Source of the DNA: Magnetococcales bacterium
GTDB lineage: Bacteria > Pseudomonadota > Magnetococcia > Magnetococcales > Magnetaquicoccaceae
DNA length: 36,738 nt
NCBI GenBank assembly: GCA_015232825.1
Contig: JADFYY010000010.1
Span: 1 to 36,738, forward strand
Direction of reading: 5' to 3'
Each line of letters starts with the position of its first letter. The stretch's first letter is position 1. Both the position numbers and the translations under genes were made by a program. This document shows, one piece after another, positions 1 to 8,526 of this stretch. The notes beneath the pieces were generated by a model. The model worked only from the letters and a program-made list of their open reading frames with translations, had not been told where the DNA came from and did not search any database.

Positions 1-58
1 AGTATCCGCAGTGGGTGCAAATCTCTGCGTTTTTAAACTGTTCTTTTAGTTTCTCCAT
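1..58 (-). CDS. 5' end of an unknown gene with a CxxC motif (cut by window edge)
   Basis: An ATG at 58 on the minus strand opens 19 codons that run off the window edge without a stop. The peptide begins MEKLKEQFKNAEICTHCGY. It contains a Cys-x-x-Cys pair that could be half of a zinc site. It follows the sensor kinase on the same strand after a gap of 22 bases, and an AGGA lies upstream at a rather long spacing. The short gap and shared strand suggest an operon. No family can be assigned from 19 residues, and it could be chance. Confidence 0.4.
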   Translation of the reverse strand, partial: MEKLKEQFKNAEICTHCGY

Positions 59-80
59 CGGCTCGGAGTCATCCTATCGG

Positions 81-2885
81 TTATCGAGTCTGTTCCAGAT
101 AATGGTGGCAAGCGGTTAGCACATCATCTAGATGTTGATTTAAAGGGTGTAGTAGGGATTGGGAGGTGGTTGTATCCCCAGAACGTAACGCCGTTTCCAG
201 TTTATCGGCCACTGCGACAAGTGCCAAGGCTTCGATATTGCCTGCGGCACCTTTGAGCTTGTGGGTCAGAAATGCGGCAGTACTTGTATCATTTTGTCGG
301 ATGGCATCTTGAATCTCTTGGGTGTTTTCTTGAAATTGTTCGACAAAATTGGCCACAAGGCGGACAAAAAGGGGTTGGTTTCCGTCACAACGTGCAATCC
401 CTTGTTCGATGTCAATCGATTGTGGTGACGAGGGGGGCTCTTCAAGGCGGCTCCATTGGATTATTTTGTGTAATAATTGTTTGATTTCAATTGGTTTGGC
501 AATATGGTCGTTCATTCCAGATGCCAGACAGGCCTCTACTTCCTGTTTCATAGCACTGGCCGTCATGGCGAGAATGGGCAGCGATTCCTGGCCGGGTAGG
601 CCCCGAATGATGCGTGTGGCTGTGTGACCATCCATGACCGGCATTTGCACATCCATGAGGACAAGGGCAAAGGGGGTGGGAGTTGAACGCACGGCCTCCA
701 CGGCCTCTTGTCCATTGTGGGCTAGGGTAATGTTAATGCCGCGTTTTTCTAGAATTACTTGGATGAGTTCCAGGTTGTCTGACAGGTCATCCACCAGAAG
801 AATTTTCTTACCGCGCAGACTTGCAATGCCCATGGTTTCTGGTGGGGTCGGCTCTGTCACGCAAGCGCGCTTTGTTTTCTGTCCAAATTGTGTCATCAGG
901 GCGTCATGCAAAGCGGACGGAGTGATTGGTTTGTGAAGAAAGGTCTGAGTGGTCACATCCGTGAGATTCTGCGGGGGAACCATGAAGAGGATTGGAGTTG
1001 TGGCCAAGTCAGGAGTATTTAAGATGTGATGGGCTGCCTCGATTCCATTCATTTCTGGCATGGCCCAGTCCAAGAGGATCAGGTCATAAGGAGACCCTGC
1101 CAGTATAGCCTGTTGCAATGCATGGATGCCGGTTTTTCCTGAATGGACGTCGGTTGCATCCATATGAAAAGAGGTTAGCAGATTTCGCAATATCTTTCTG
1201 GATGAATCATTGTCATCCACGATCAAGACACGTTTGTTGTACAAACTTTCTGGGATGGAAACGCGAAAGGGAGGGGCATTTTTGGGTATTTCAAAGCGGG
1301 CATGGCAGGCAAAGCGACTCCCAAAGCCGGGTTTGCTTTCCACAGTGATGTCGCCACCCATGAGGATGAGCAGATTGCGACAAATCGTCAATCCCAGACC
1401 GCTGCCGCCATATTTGCGTGTGGTGGAGGAGTCTGCTTGTTGGAAAGGATGAAACAGTTTTTCAATTTGTTCTGCCGAAAGGCCGATGCCGGTATCTTGT
1501 ACCGAGATGTTCAAGGTAACCGGGTTGCCCTCTACAGCCGAGTGTTCAACGGTGATAACAATCTCTCCTTGTTCGGTAAATTTAATGGCATTATCACACA
1601 AGTTGGTGAGTACCTGACCCAAACGGGTGGCATCCCCAGTCAGCTTTCGTGGAATGTCGAGAGGAATCGATACGAGGATTTCAACGTTGGCTTTCTTTTG
1701 GGCCTTGGCCATGACCCCATCGATGACTTGATCGAGCAGCAGATAAAAATCGAACGGGGAGTTCTCCAACTCAATTTTTCCCGCATCGATTTTGGACATA
1801 TCCAGGATGTCATTGATGATGCGTAGCAGGTTGGCGGATGCCGTATGGATTTTCTTTAGGTAACTGTGTTGTTCTGGGGAGAGGTCGGTTTGCATGGCCA
1901 GATAACACATGCCCATAATGGCGTTCATGGGACTGCGAATTTCATGACTCATATTGGCCAGAAAGGCATTTTTGGTCTGATTGGCTGATTCCGCCACTTC
2001 TAGCGTGTCACCAAGTGAGCGTAGCAACTGTTTATAGCCGGTGATGTCACGGATAAAACCCGTAAAGAAAACCTCCTGTTGTACTGTCACGGCCACCAGC
2101 TTCATCTCTAGGTCCACCAGACGGCCATCCGCGCAGACACCTGGCATCATCAATCGCCGTTTCAGTTTGGATTGGTCTGATAGATTTTGGCATCGATAAG
2201 CCAAGGCTTGGTGATAGTTGTCGTGCAATTCTGGCGGAATAATAAACTGTGCAAGATCTTGACCGAGGATCTCTTGACGAGAAAAACCAAATAACTTTTC
2301 TGATGATTTATTAAATTTTACTACTTGACCATTTTTATTAATGGTAATAATCGCATCCATGGTCGTGTCGAGTATGGTCTGCATCTCCGCGATTTGCTCT
2401 CTGGATTGCAGATGATACCGGCGTAAAGAGGCTATGGCGGAACAGACAATGAGTTCATCGAGCAGGTAAAACAGGTTGCCGAAAACGACGGATGAACTGA
2501 ATTCAAAGATAAATGAATGAAATGGAGGAATGTAATAATAGGAGGCAATGAAGGAACCCATCATTGCGGCAAACATGCCAGACCAGAATCCACCAAAAAA
2601 TGCGGAGATAGCGGCTGCCGGGAAAAAAGTCAAAAAGGGGAGGCCCATTTCAGCAGAGCCGATTAGAAAGCGCAGTAGAAAAGCTATTAATATAATGATA
2701 ATTGGAATTAATATGCGTTGTACAGTTGACCGTTCTGCGAACAAGAATTGGTTAATAAGTATCTTAATGGCATTACTAAAAATATTATTAATTAATTTCG
2801 TGTGATGCATGGTTACGGCCTTGATTTGAGAAACCATGAAACAAAAAAAGAGTGTCTGAGAGATGAATTTCCCAGATACTCTCAT
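81..2885 (-). CDS. Hybrid sensor histidine kinase (membrane/DUF4118-like, PAS, HisKA, HATPase, REC, REC, Hpt)
   Basis: A 934-residue phosphorelay kinase of the inner membrane. Hydrophobic helices around residues 55-155 resemble the KdpD-type DUF4118 sensor region. A PAS domain covers about 165-285. The H-box SHEIRSPMN places the phospho-accepting His at 314. The ATPase domain shows the N box (DNAIKF), G1 (DTGIGL) and G2 (GSGLGL). Two receiver domains carry phospho-acceptor aspartates at about D606 (LLDWAMPEM) and D745 ([11 protein letters not shown]). A C-terminal Hpt domain has [10 protein letters not shown] with His875. All relay residues look intact, so an ArcB/BarA-like multistep relay is expected; the output regulator is not visible. 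The start is uncertain: ATGs at 2885 and 2810 both lack a strong ribosome site, and the first 25 residues are poorly typical. The signal sensed is unknown. Confidence 0.93.
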   Translation of the reverse strand: MRVSGKFISQTLFFCFMVSQIKAVTMHHTKLINNIFSNAIKILINQFLFAERSTVQRILIPIIIILIAFLLRFLIGSAEMGLPFLTFFPAAAISAFFGGFWSGMFAAMMGSFIASYYYIPPFHSFIFEFSSSVVFGNLFYLLDELIVCSAIASLRRYHLQSREQIAEMQTILDTTMDAIITINKNGQVVKFNKSSEKLFGFSRQEILGQDLAQFIIPPELHDNYHQALAYRCQNLSDQSKLKRRLMMPGVCADGRLVDLEMKLVAVTVQQEVFFTGFIRDITGYKQLLRSLGDTLEVAESANQTKNAFLANMSHEIRSPMNAIMGMCYLAMQTDLSPEQHSYLKKIHTASANLLRIINDILDMSKIDAGKIELENSPFDFYLLLDQVIDGVMAKAQKKANVEILVSIPLDIPRKLTGDATRLGQVLTNLCDNAIKFTEQGEIVITVEHSAVEGNPVTLNISVQDTGIGLSAEQIEKLFHPFQQADSSTTRKYGGSGLGLTICRNLLILMGGDITVESKPGFGSRFACHARFEIPKNAPPFRVSIPESLYNKRVLIVDDNDSSRKILRNLLTSFHMDATDVHSGKTGIHALQQAILAGSPYDLILLDWAMPEMNGIEAAHHILNTPDLATTPILFMVPPQNLTDVTTQTFLHKPITPSALHDALMTQFGQKTKRACVTEPTPPETMGIASLRGKKILLVDDLSDNLELIQVILEKRGINITLAHNGQEAVEAVRSTPTPFALVLMDVQMPVMDGHTATRIIRGLPGQESLPILAMTASAMKQEVEACLASGMNDHIAKPIEIKQLLHKIIQWSRLEEPPSSPQSIDIEQGIARCDGNQPLFVRLVANFVEQFQENTQEIQDAIRQNDTSTAAFLTHKLKGAAGNIEALALVAVADKLETALRSGDTTTSQSLLHPLNQHLDDVLTACHHYLEQTR

Positions 2886-2920
2886 TTTTGTTTATGGTCA
2901 AAGTTACCCTACAAACCTTT

Positions 2921-3268
2921 TTACGCCTGAATATCAATCCGTCCAGGCTTGGGTGTGATTTGGGCAGTATCGACACTTTTATCTTTGATTTTGGAAGCTT
3001 GCGCCCCTTTGATTTGCGACATGACCGATGTGGGACGAATGATGCTGGATAGCTGTTTGTTTTCGTTTGATTTTGGCTTTTCCGGGGTGTCTAGGATTTC
3101 TTTGTTTTTGGCAACTTTGGAGACCTGTTCGGTCTTGATCTGTACGATACTCGAAGGACGACTGCTACTGCTGGCAACGGGTACGGCCTTAGCTGGCGTA
3201 GGCTTGTTCGATGGAGGGGCAATGGCATTGGAGTGACTTGGCGTGGCGGATACGGCGGTCAGTGACAT
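2921..3268 (-). CDS. Small low-complexity protein of unknown function, coupled to lpoA
   Basis: 115 residues rich in Ser, Pro, Lys, Thr and Ala, with no membrane segment or signal peptide. It shows a loose internal repetition: S-x-I-V-Q-I-K-T-E-Q-V-S-K around residue 40 and S-V-M-S-Q-I-K-G-A-Q-A-S-K around residue 81. It ends in GRIDIQA. Its ATG sits five bases after the lpoA stop codon, and the GAG that overlaps that stop could serve the ribosome, so translation is probably coupled to lpoA. The protein looks largely disordered. No family is recognised. A real gene is likely from the coupling, but the function is unknown. Confidence 0.6.
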   Translation of the reverse strand: MSLTAVSATPSHSNAIAPPSNKPTPAKAVPVASSSSRPSSIVQIKTEQVSKVAKNKEILDTPEKPKSNENKQLSSIIRPTSVMSQIKGAQASKIKDKSVDTAQITPKPGRIDIQA

Positions 3269-3273
3269 AGTCG

Positions 3274-5022
3274 TTACTCTGTAGTTGAGGGTAATGGAGC
3301 CGTGGCGGAAGCCGCCCCGTTGGATTCGGGTTCATCATCTGTTGATGAGGATTCACCGGGAGTGGGTGTGGATTGTGGATGTTCTTCGGGTGCAGGGGTT
3401 GGAAGCATCTGGATACTGTTAGGATCTTGCGCACCGTTTTGCGGCGGCACAAGAATTGAGACGAATTTTTTCTCTTCGATGCGATAGAGATGATAAAAGC
3501 GTTCACTGATTCCGTTGGGCTGGAAACGGATGAGTCCCGTACTGCCGTGAAATCCGTTTTCTCGGTTAAGCCCCTTCTGCCACTCAACGCCACCGAGTCT
3601 TTGGTCTCGGAGCAGTTGCGCTAAAATGGCAATGCTGTCATAAGTCAGCATGGAGAGGGCTGGAACTGGAGCGACTCCGAGGATTTTTTGATAGATGGCG
3701 TTGAATTGATCTCGTGATGCCAAGTTGCTGTCACAGAAAATGGCACCATTGAGTGCGTCCGCCCCTTCCAGAAGTTCGGGTCGATTCCAGAGCGAGACCC
3801 CTAGCAAAACGGTATTGGGCGCGTGAATGTTGAATGTGACGGCTTGCGGCGCGATCAACCGGGCCTGTTTGGCGGTGACAGGAAGAAAAAGGGCCTCGAA
3901 ATCGACCAGAGGTTCCAGATCTTTTTCCGTGCGGGGCATGGGGCGGTCAAGAGGGTCTAGGAGCGAGGAGGCTCGAGCCGTGGTCAGACGGGTTTTAATG
4001 GCGTCCGGGTCCAGATTGACCAGCATTTTGAGGGCGGTCGAAAAGTCAGTCTCTTGCTCAGGGAAGAGGACTGAGTGGGTGACAATGCCTCCAAGGGCCG
4101 CAATTTCGTTGGCAAAGGTTTGTCCTTGAAGCTTGCCGTAGTCTGAATCGGCTGCCAAAATGGCGAAACGGCGCAGACCGGCCTCATGGATGGCGTGACG
4201 CGCCATGATGCGCGCTTGAGCCTCTGGCTGAAAGGCGTTGAGATAGGTAAAACCACCCGTACCCGCTGTAAGAATCTCGTGTCGGGGATTTAAGGTGATG
4301 ATTGGAATGCGTTTTGCGGCAGCGGATTTTGCAGCGGCCATGGCTTCGGGGTGAAAAACCGGACCGATGATCACCTTGCTGCCTCTGGAGAGGAGATTCT
4401 CCACCGCAAGCCGGGCAGATTCGGCTGTGCCGCCGCTGTCTGCGACCTCCAGGTGAAGATTGACATCCCGATAGTCAGCCAAAGCTTTACGGGCGGCCAT
4501 GACTAGATTATTTCCCATGCCAGCCGATTGACCGCTCATGGGAATCAGCAATCCCACGACAAGAGGATCTTGACCTTGGGAGTCGTTGGCAATGCGTAAC
4601 ATGGCTTCGGCGTTGACAACTGGGGAGAGGGTGGCTTTTTTCCAGAGGGCCTGAGCCTCTTTCTCTTCACCTAAGGTTGCAGCCCGGTCACCCAAAATCA
4701 GGTGCAAAAACGGCAGCAATGGCGAAGATTGCGGTTGCCGGTCAAGTACACTCTTGATTTGTTCCCTTGAGAGAGGCTCTAGGGCTAGAAAGAGTTCTCG
4801 AATTTGTTGCGGTTCTGTGGGAGCCGGAGGAATTTTTTGGATAAAGCTCTTGCTTGTGTCTGGGAGCGGGGTGTTTAAGGTGTTTTTAATCAGCGTTTCC
4901 CAGTATGATTCAGATGGACTGGCAACAGCGGATGTCAGCAACACAAATACCAGAGACGCAAAGGATAGAACTCCATGGCGCAAGATGAGAAGAAAAGCCG
5001 GTTTTTTGATCAAAGCAATCAT
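3274..5022 (-). CDS. lpoA: LpoA-like penicillin-binding protein activator (LppC family, periplasmic-binding fold)
   Basis: 582 residues. An N-terminal signal segment (about 8-35) ends in SAVAS. A helical, TPR-like part covers about 40-150, and a type I periplasmic-binding-protein fold starts at about 155 (VGLLIPMSGQSAGMGNN) and runs to about 530. The last 45 residues are a Pro/Ser/Thr/Glu-rich tail. In gamma-proteobacteria LpoA is an outer-membrane lipoprotein that activates PBP1A. The divergent rsmI, and yraN and dolP beyond it, match the known gene neighbourhood and support the call. No lipobox cysteine is visible, so this protein may be soluble in the periplasm or use another anchor. The chosen ATG leaves only 15 bases to the rsmI start, with no strong ribosome site. 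The family is about 100 residues longer in E. coli. Confidence 0.85.
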   Translation of the reverse strand: MIALIKKPAFLLILRHGVLSFASLVFVLLTSAVASPSESYWETLIKNTLNTPLPDTSKSFIQKIPPAPTEPQQIRELFLALEPLSREQIKSVLDRQPQSSPLLPFLHLILGDRAATLGEEKEAQALWKKATLSPVVNAEAMLRIANDSQGQDPLVVGLLIPMSGQSAGMGNNLVMAARKALADYRDVNLHLEVADSGGTAESARLAVENLLSRGSKVIIGPVFHPEAMAAAKSAAAKRIPIITLNPRHEILTAGTGGFTYLNAFQPEAQARIMARHAIHEAGLRRFAILAADSDYGKLQGQTFANEIAALGGIVTHSVLFPEQETDFSTALKMLVNLDPDAIKTRLTTARASSLLDPLDRPMPRTEKDLEPLVDFEALFLPVTAKQARLIAPQAVTFNIHAPNTVLLGVSLWNRPELLEGADALNGAIFCDSNLASRDQFNAIYQKILGVAPVPALSMLTYDSIAILAQLLRDQRLGGVEWQKGLNRENGFHGSTGLIRFQPNGISERFYHLYRIEEKKFVSILVPPQNGAQDPNSIQMLPTPAPEEHPQSTPTPGESSSTDDEPESNGAASATAPLPSTTE

Positions 5023-5037
5023 TGTGATTCAGAGCCC

Positions 5038-5889
5038 ATGAAAGATCACGCAATTTCAGATGGCAGATTATACATCATTCCCACACCCATCGGCAACCTG
5101 GAAGATATGACATTTCGTGCTGTACGCATTTTGGGGGAGGTGGCGCGGATTTTGGCGGAAGATACGCGGCGCACACGGATTTTATGTGACCGATATGGGG
5201 TGAAGACGCCGGTGGTTCATTTTGATGATCATAATGCCAACCGATTGATTCCAGGGATATTAGCAGAGTTAGCCGCTGGGGCGCGTTTTGCTTTGGTGTC
5301 GGATGCCGGGACGCCTGGCATCAGCGACCCTGGAGTGCCTTTGGTGCGGGCTGCGATTCAGGTGGTGGCTGTGGAGGCGTTGCCAGGGGCTTCGGCGGTG
5401 ACGACGGCCTTATCTGGGAGTGGGTTTGCTTGTGATCGTTTTGTGTTCGAGGGATTTTTGCCGCGCAGAGGTAGCGAGCGACGGCGTCGATTGGACTCTA
5501 TGGCCCAGGAGACGCGGACTGTGGCCTTTTTTGAGTCGCCGCAGCGATTGGCCGCGACCTTGGCGGATCTGGTGGCGGTGGGAGCTGGGGAACGGGCTGT
5601 AGTGGTGGCGCGGGAGTTGAGCAAGGTGTTTGAAACGCTCTATCGGGGATCGGTGGCCGAGTTGGCGGCCCATTTTCATGGCGAAATGGTGCGCGGTGAG
5701 ATTGTGGTGATTTTGAACGGCGGTGTGTTCACCCCTCCTTCAGCAGAGCAAGTTGAGGAACTGTTGGATGCTGCCTTAAATGAAGGCATGAGCATTCGGG
5801 ATGCCACCCGTCATCTGGCATCTAGAACCGGACAATCGGCCTCCGAGCTTTATAAATTGGCCTTGGCCCGGCGACGGGTGGAGGAGTAA
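5038..5889 (+). CDS. rsmI: 16S rRNA (cytidine1402-2'-O)-methyltransferase RsmI
   Basis: 283 residues, close to the usual length. RsmI uses SAM to methylate the ribose of C1402 in the decoding centre of 16S rRNA. Family motifs are clear: YIIPTPIGNLEDMTFRA at the N-terminus, EDTRRTRIL, DAGTPGISDPG (SAM-binding loop), LPGASAVTTAL and FEGFLPRRG. The start at 5038 puts the conserved PTPIGNL about 15 residues in, as in homologues. An in-frame ATG at 4975 would add 21 untypical residues and overlap lpoA. Divergent to lpoA, as in enterobacteria. The 15-base gap between the two start codons leaves no room for promoters outside coding sequence. Confidence 0.95.
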   Translation: MKDHAISDGRLYIIPTPIGNLEDMTFRAVRILGEVARILAEDTRRTRILCDRYGVKTPVVHFDDHNANRLIPGILAELAAGARFALVSDAGTPGISDPGVPLVRAAIQVVAVEALPGASAVTTALSGSGFACDRFVFEGFLPRRGSERRRRLDSMAQETRTVAFFESPQRLAATLADLVAVGAGERAVVVARELSKVFETLYRGSVAELAAHFHGEMVRGEIVVILNGGVFTPPSAEQVEELLDAALNEGMSIRDATRHLASRTGQSASELYKLALARRRVEE

Positions 5890-5920
5890 TGTGGATCTGT
5901 TTGCAATTTTATGATTTTTC

Positions 5921-6214
5921 TCAATCAATCCATGCTTTTTTCAAGTCTCGCGCACTATGGATAATTCTGAAAACCTCAATGCCTGTTTTGAGTGCTTTAT
6001 ACAAAATTAAATAATCCCCGATAGGGTGACCACGGATTCCTATTTGTAACCCTGGATAAACTTTGCCCATTCTGGGTTGACTGGCCAACCGTTCAAGAGT
6101 GCGATCCAATGATAAAACCCAAGCATCTGCATTGTGGATATGATCCATGGCAATATATTGCCAGATCGCTTCAACATCCTTGTAAAATCTGGGCTGGAAA
6201 ACTAAGTGTGACAA
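5921..6214 (-). CDS. ParE/RelE-superfamily toxin
   Basis: 97 residues with the ParE-type pattern: an N-terminal FYKDVEAIWQYIA helix, a mid-protein ERLASQPRMGKVYPGL, and the C-terminal strands GHPIGDYLILYKAL and EVFRIIHSARDL. Toxins of this fold poison gyrase (ParE) or cleave mRNA on the ribosome (RelE); the I-H-S/G-A-R-D ending is more ParE-like. No ATG exists before residue 23, so a TTG at 6214 inside the end of the antitoxin gene is the likely start. That gives a 13-base overlap and translational coupling. The pair sits between rsmI and the MamF-like gene, splitting an otherwise conserved neighbourhood, and so is probably an acquisition. Confidence 0.85.
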   Translation of the reverse strand: MSHLVFQPRFYKDVEAIWQYIAMDHIHNADAWVLSLDRTLERLASQPRMGKVYPGLQIGIRGHPIGDYLILYKALKTGIEVFRIIHSARDLKKAWID

Positions 6215-6384
6215 GGTGTGCCCTGCTTTTTTGCCCAGTCGCTATGTAATCTTTGTTTGATCTCTTGCAAATTCCATTCTAATGGTGGTTCATTATCGGC
6301 TTCCGCTTCTGCTACGGCTTGACGCAGGTATTCTATGTATTCAGGATCATGCATCTCATCTTCAAGGATGATTGACATGGACAT
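6202..6384 (-). CDS. Antitoxin partner of the ParE-like toxin
   Basis: 60 residues, acidic in the middle (DPEYIEYLRQAVAEAEADNEP), followed by a likely toxin-wrapping helix (LEWNLQEIKQRLHSDWAKK). The ATG at 6384 is preferred because AAGGGG lies eight bases upstream; a TTG at 6405 would place that site inside the gene. The gene overlaps the toxin by 13 bases, the standard arrangement for autoregulated type II modules. No clear ribbon-helix-helix DNA-binding segment is visible, so the antitoxin class is not settled. Confidence 0.7.
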   Translation of the reverse strand: MSMSIILEDEMHDPEYIEYLRQAVAEAEADNEPPLEWNLQEIKQRLHSDWAKKQGTPCHT

Positions 6385-6432
6385 GGCGTTACCCCTTATG
6401 AACAATTTTGCAAATTGTAATGCAGATCGGTT

Positions 6433-6759
6433 TTACAGCTTTTCAGCCCATTCACCAATCAAGGGGAATTTCCAGGCTCGTCCGACCAGAACCGAGAGGA
6501 TGCCGATGATGGAGAGGATCAGGCAGGCCATGGAGGAAAATTTGAAAAACAGTTTGCCAAAGCCGGGCATGAGCAAGGTGTATACGGCCAAAACCTCCCA
6601 CATCCACAAAATAGCCCCCTGGCGGGCGTGAAAACGGACATAGGTGTCGTCTCGACTGGTCATCATGGGGATCAGGCAAAGCACTCCCATATAGCTAAAC
6701 AAAGCCATGGACCGAGAGAAGAGACCGGCTTTGCGTTGCAGAATAATCGATTGGCTCAT
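6433..6759 (-). CDS. MamF/MmsF-family small membrane protein (putative magnetosome protein)
   Basis: 108 residues with three predicted membrane helices (about 18-36, 48-66, 72-93). The segment YMGVLCLIPMM, then RDD, VRFHARQG, LWMWEVLA, GKLFFKFSS and RAWKFPLIGEWAEKL follows the pattern I recall for MamF and MmsF of Magnetospirillum (DUF4870-like family). In those bacteria the family sits in the magnetosome membrane and influences magnetite crystal size and shape. Length and helix layout match. A GAAAGGAG ribosome site lies upstream. It follows the acidic protein gene by 33 bases on the same strand, so the two are probably co-transcribed. Non-magnetotactic DUF4870 relatives exist, so a magnetosome role is an inference. 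Confidence 0.75.
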   Translation of the reverse strand: MSQSIILQRKAGLFSRSMALFSYMGVLCLIPMMTSRDDTYVRFHARQGAILWMWEVLAVYTLLMPGFGKLFFKFSSMACLILSIIGILSVLVGRAWKFPLIGEWAEKL

Positions 6760-6792
6760 GGCTTATGCATCTCCTTTCGCTTGAGGCTAAGA

Positions 6793-8013
6793 TCAATGGG
6801 TGGTAATTTTAATGGAGCCTGGATTGGTGGATGGACGGGCCACACAGGGGGTAACGCGGGTGATGCATCCAGCCAGTCCGGTCACGATGGTCAATGTGCC
6901 AATGACGATGTCGCCGACTCCTGTGACCACGTTCCTCGCGCTGGCGCGTACCAACGCACCCATTCGGTTGGTCATTTGCGCGGTCTCTTTCATCGGGGTC
7001 GGGTCGGGTGCTGCCACTGACCAAACCGGATGCAAGATGACCTCCACCGCATCGGCTAGCATGTTTATCACACCGGGCAGAAGATTTTCCACGGGGATTG
7101 ACTGGTAAATCTGCACAGCGGTCTCCTCTTGAGGCATGGGAGACTCTACAGACTTAGTGACAACGGCTTCTTCCAGGGGTAAGGATTCTGGCAGAATCTC
7201 ATCGGCCAAAGGGGAAAAATCCATGGGTATGGGTTCTTCAATGGTTGGCGTCTCCAGTGGAGGGGGTTCTAAGGGCTCAGGAGTACCGATTTCTTCATTT
7301 ATTATGAAAGGGTTGATTCTTATGGGTGCGGGTCGCTCTTCTTGAGGTGGTTCTGTGGAAATGGGTTCCTGATCGACAACCGGTTCCTGGAGAATTGGTG
7401 CGGTCTCTTCGGGAATTGGGTCGGGTTCGAGGGTTATCTCTTCTGGGAGGTCGGGAGTCGGTTCATCCAGTGTGTTGATCTCTGGTGCAGGCAGGGCCGG
7501 GAAGGTCTCTTCGCCGAGCAGCCATGGTTGATCGGTTCCAAAGGCACGTTTCACTAGATCCGCATAGACCCGCTGTCTGGCTGCTGGTCGGGATGCCGTG
7601 TTCATGACAGGAGAGAGATCTTCTGGGGCTATTACTGCCGGGAGTTTTTCTTCAACCTTTGCCTCAATCTCGTCTTCAACTTTTTCTTCAGTGATTGCCG
7701 GTAGATCCATTGCAGGTGGCTCTGGTTCTGGCTCAGGCTCTGGATCAGGGTTTGCCTCCTGGATTGGGTCATCGACTAAGCGTGTGGTCTTTTCTGGAAG
7801 GGGAGCCGGGGTAATTCGGTCAAGGGTGGTCCATGGATGGGGTCGATCATCGGATGATGGAAGGATCTCCGTCAGAAAACCGGTCTCCGACCAATTCATG
7901 GGAGGTAGGGAGAGCGGGGCAAACACGGTTGCGGAATTGTCAAACCAGGAAGAGGAAACGTTCCGTCTGGTGGTGGAATTGGTTACTCTCCATGGGTCGG
8001 CCTTTTTGAGCAT
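6793..8013 (-). CDS. Acidic Pro/Glu-rich protein with hydrophobic C-terminal segment, partner of the MamF-like gene
   Basis: 406 residues. Residues about 75-310 are dominated by Pro, Glu, Asp, Ile and Leu, including a run of alternating Pro-Glu near residue 90, and look disordered. Near the C-terminus lies a hydrophobic, Gly-containing stretch (VVTGVGDIVIGTLTIVTGL) that could insert in or lie on a membrane. A GAGGAAGG ribosome site eight bases before the ATG supports the start. No sequence family is recognised. An acidic repeat region next to a hydrophobic segment recalls magnetosome proteins such as MamJ in composition only; I see no specific homology. Co-directional with the MamF-like gene 33 bases downstream. 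Confidence 0.75.
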   Translation of the reverse strand: MLKKADPWRVTNSTTRRNVSSSWFDNSATVFAPLSLPPMNWSETGFLTEILPSSDDRPHPWTTLDRITPAPLPEKTTRLVDDPIQEANPDPEPEPEPEPPAMDLPAITEEKVEDEIEAKVEEKLPAVIAPEDLSPVMNTASRPAARQRVYADLVKRAFGTDQPWLLGEETFPALPAPEINTLDEPTPDLPEEITLEPDPIPEETAPILQEPVVDQEPISTEPPQEERPAPIRINPFIINEEIGTPEPLEPPPLETPTIEEPIPMDFSPLADEILPESLPLEEAVVTKSVESPMPQEETAVQIYQSIPVENLLPGVINMLADAVEVILHPVWSVAAPDPTPMKETAQMTNRMGALVRASARNVVTGVGDIVIGTLTIVTGLAGCITRVTPCVARPSTNPGSIKITTH

Positions 8014-8124
8014 TTTTTTGTTCCTTCCTCATGAATATTGCGGATAGTCTATCTTTGCTCGTATAATTGAACGCCATATTGGTTTGTCAGTCAAGCGATT
8101 ACTTGAGAAGTGGAGCGATGGGGT

Positions 8125-8499
8125 ATGAATCATGAGGGTCACAAAGCATTAGGCTTTTGGGCTGAAAAAATGGCGGTGGCCTGTTTACAGAAAAAAGGGT
8201 ATCAGATTCTTGACCGAAACGTCCGTTTTCGGAGTGGGGAGCTGGATGTTGTGGCTAAACAGGGGGAGATTCTGGTATTTTGTGAAGTCAAGGCCCGTCG
8301 TGGCCAGGGAACTGGAGGGCCTGGGGAGGCGATTGATCCTCGCAAGCAAACCAAAATGGCTAGGCTGGCAATGGATTATCTGCACTGCCATCCCGACTTG
8401 GTGGATTTGGAGTGTCGTTTCGATGCGGTTTTGTTGTGGCGGGTCGGATTGCGTTGGCAGACTGAGGTGATCGTCGATGCGTTTCGTCCAGGTTGGTAG
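8125..8499 (+). CDS. YraN family (UPF0102) nuclease-fold protein
   Basis: 124 residues. Motifs are GFWAEKMAVACLQKKGYQIL, DRNVRFRSGELDVVA and LVFCEVKAR. The Glu, Asp and E-x-K residues form the PD-(D/E)XK-type core typical of UPF0102. The biochemical role of the family is not established; a Holliday-junction-resolvase-like fold is usually proposed. ATG 8125 is chosen because GGAG lies nine bases before it; a GTG at 8110 is the alternative. It is followed after 27 bases by the BON-domain lipoprotein, the same order as yraN-(diaA)-yraP in enterobacteria. Confidence 0.9.
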   Translation: MNHEGHKALGFWAEKMAVACLQKKGYQILDRNVRFRSGELDVVAKQGEILVFCEVKARRGQGTGGPGEAIDPRKQTKMARLAMDYLHCHPDLVDLECRFDAVLLWRVGLRWQTEVIVDAFRPGW

Positions 8500-8526
8500 T
8501 CGGTTTTTTTTAAGGGGAGCGGATTG

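Noticed and set aside
4975-5037. Longer RsmI start at 4975
   Set aside because: It overlaps lpoA, and the extra residues are absent from the family pattern.
7700-7760. Short-period repeat of GGCTCT/GGTTCT-type units
   Set aside because: It is just the Pro-Glu codon alternation of the acidic protein and too short to call a tandem-repeat locus.
6800-8047. Several open plus-strand frames opposite the acidic-protein gene
   Set aside because: They are Gly/Ser/Val-rich antisense shadows of Pro/Glu/Asp codons on the minus strand, without ribosome sites or family motifs.
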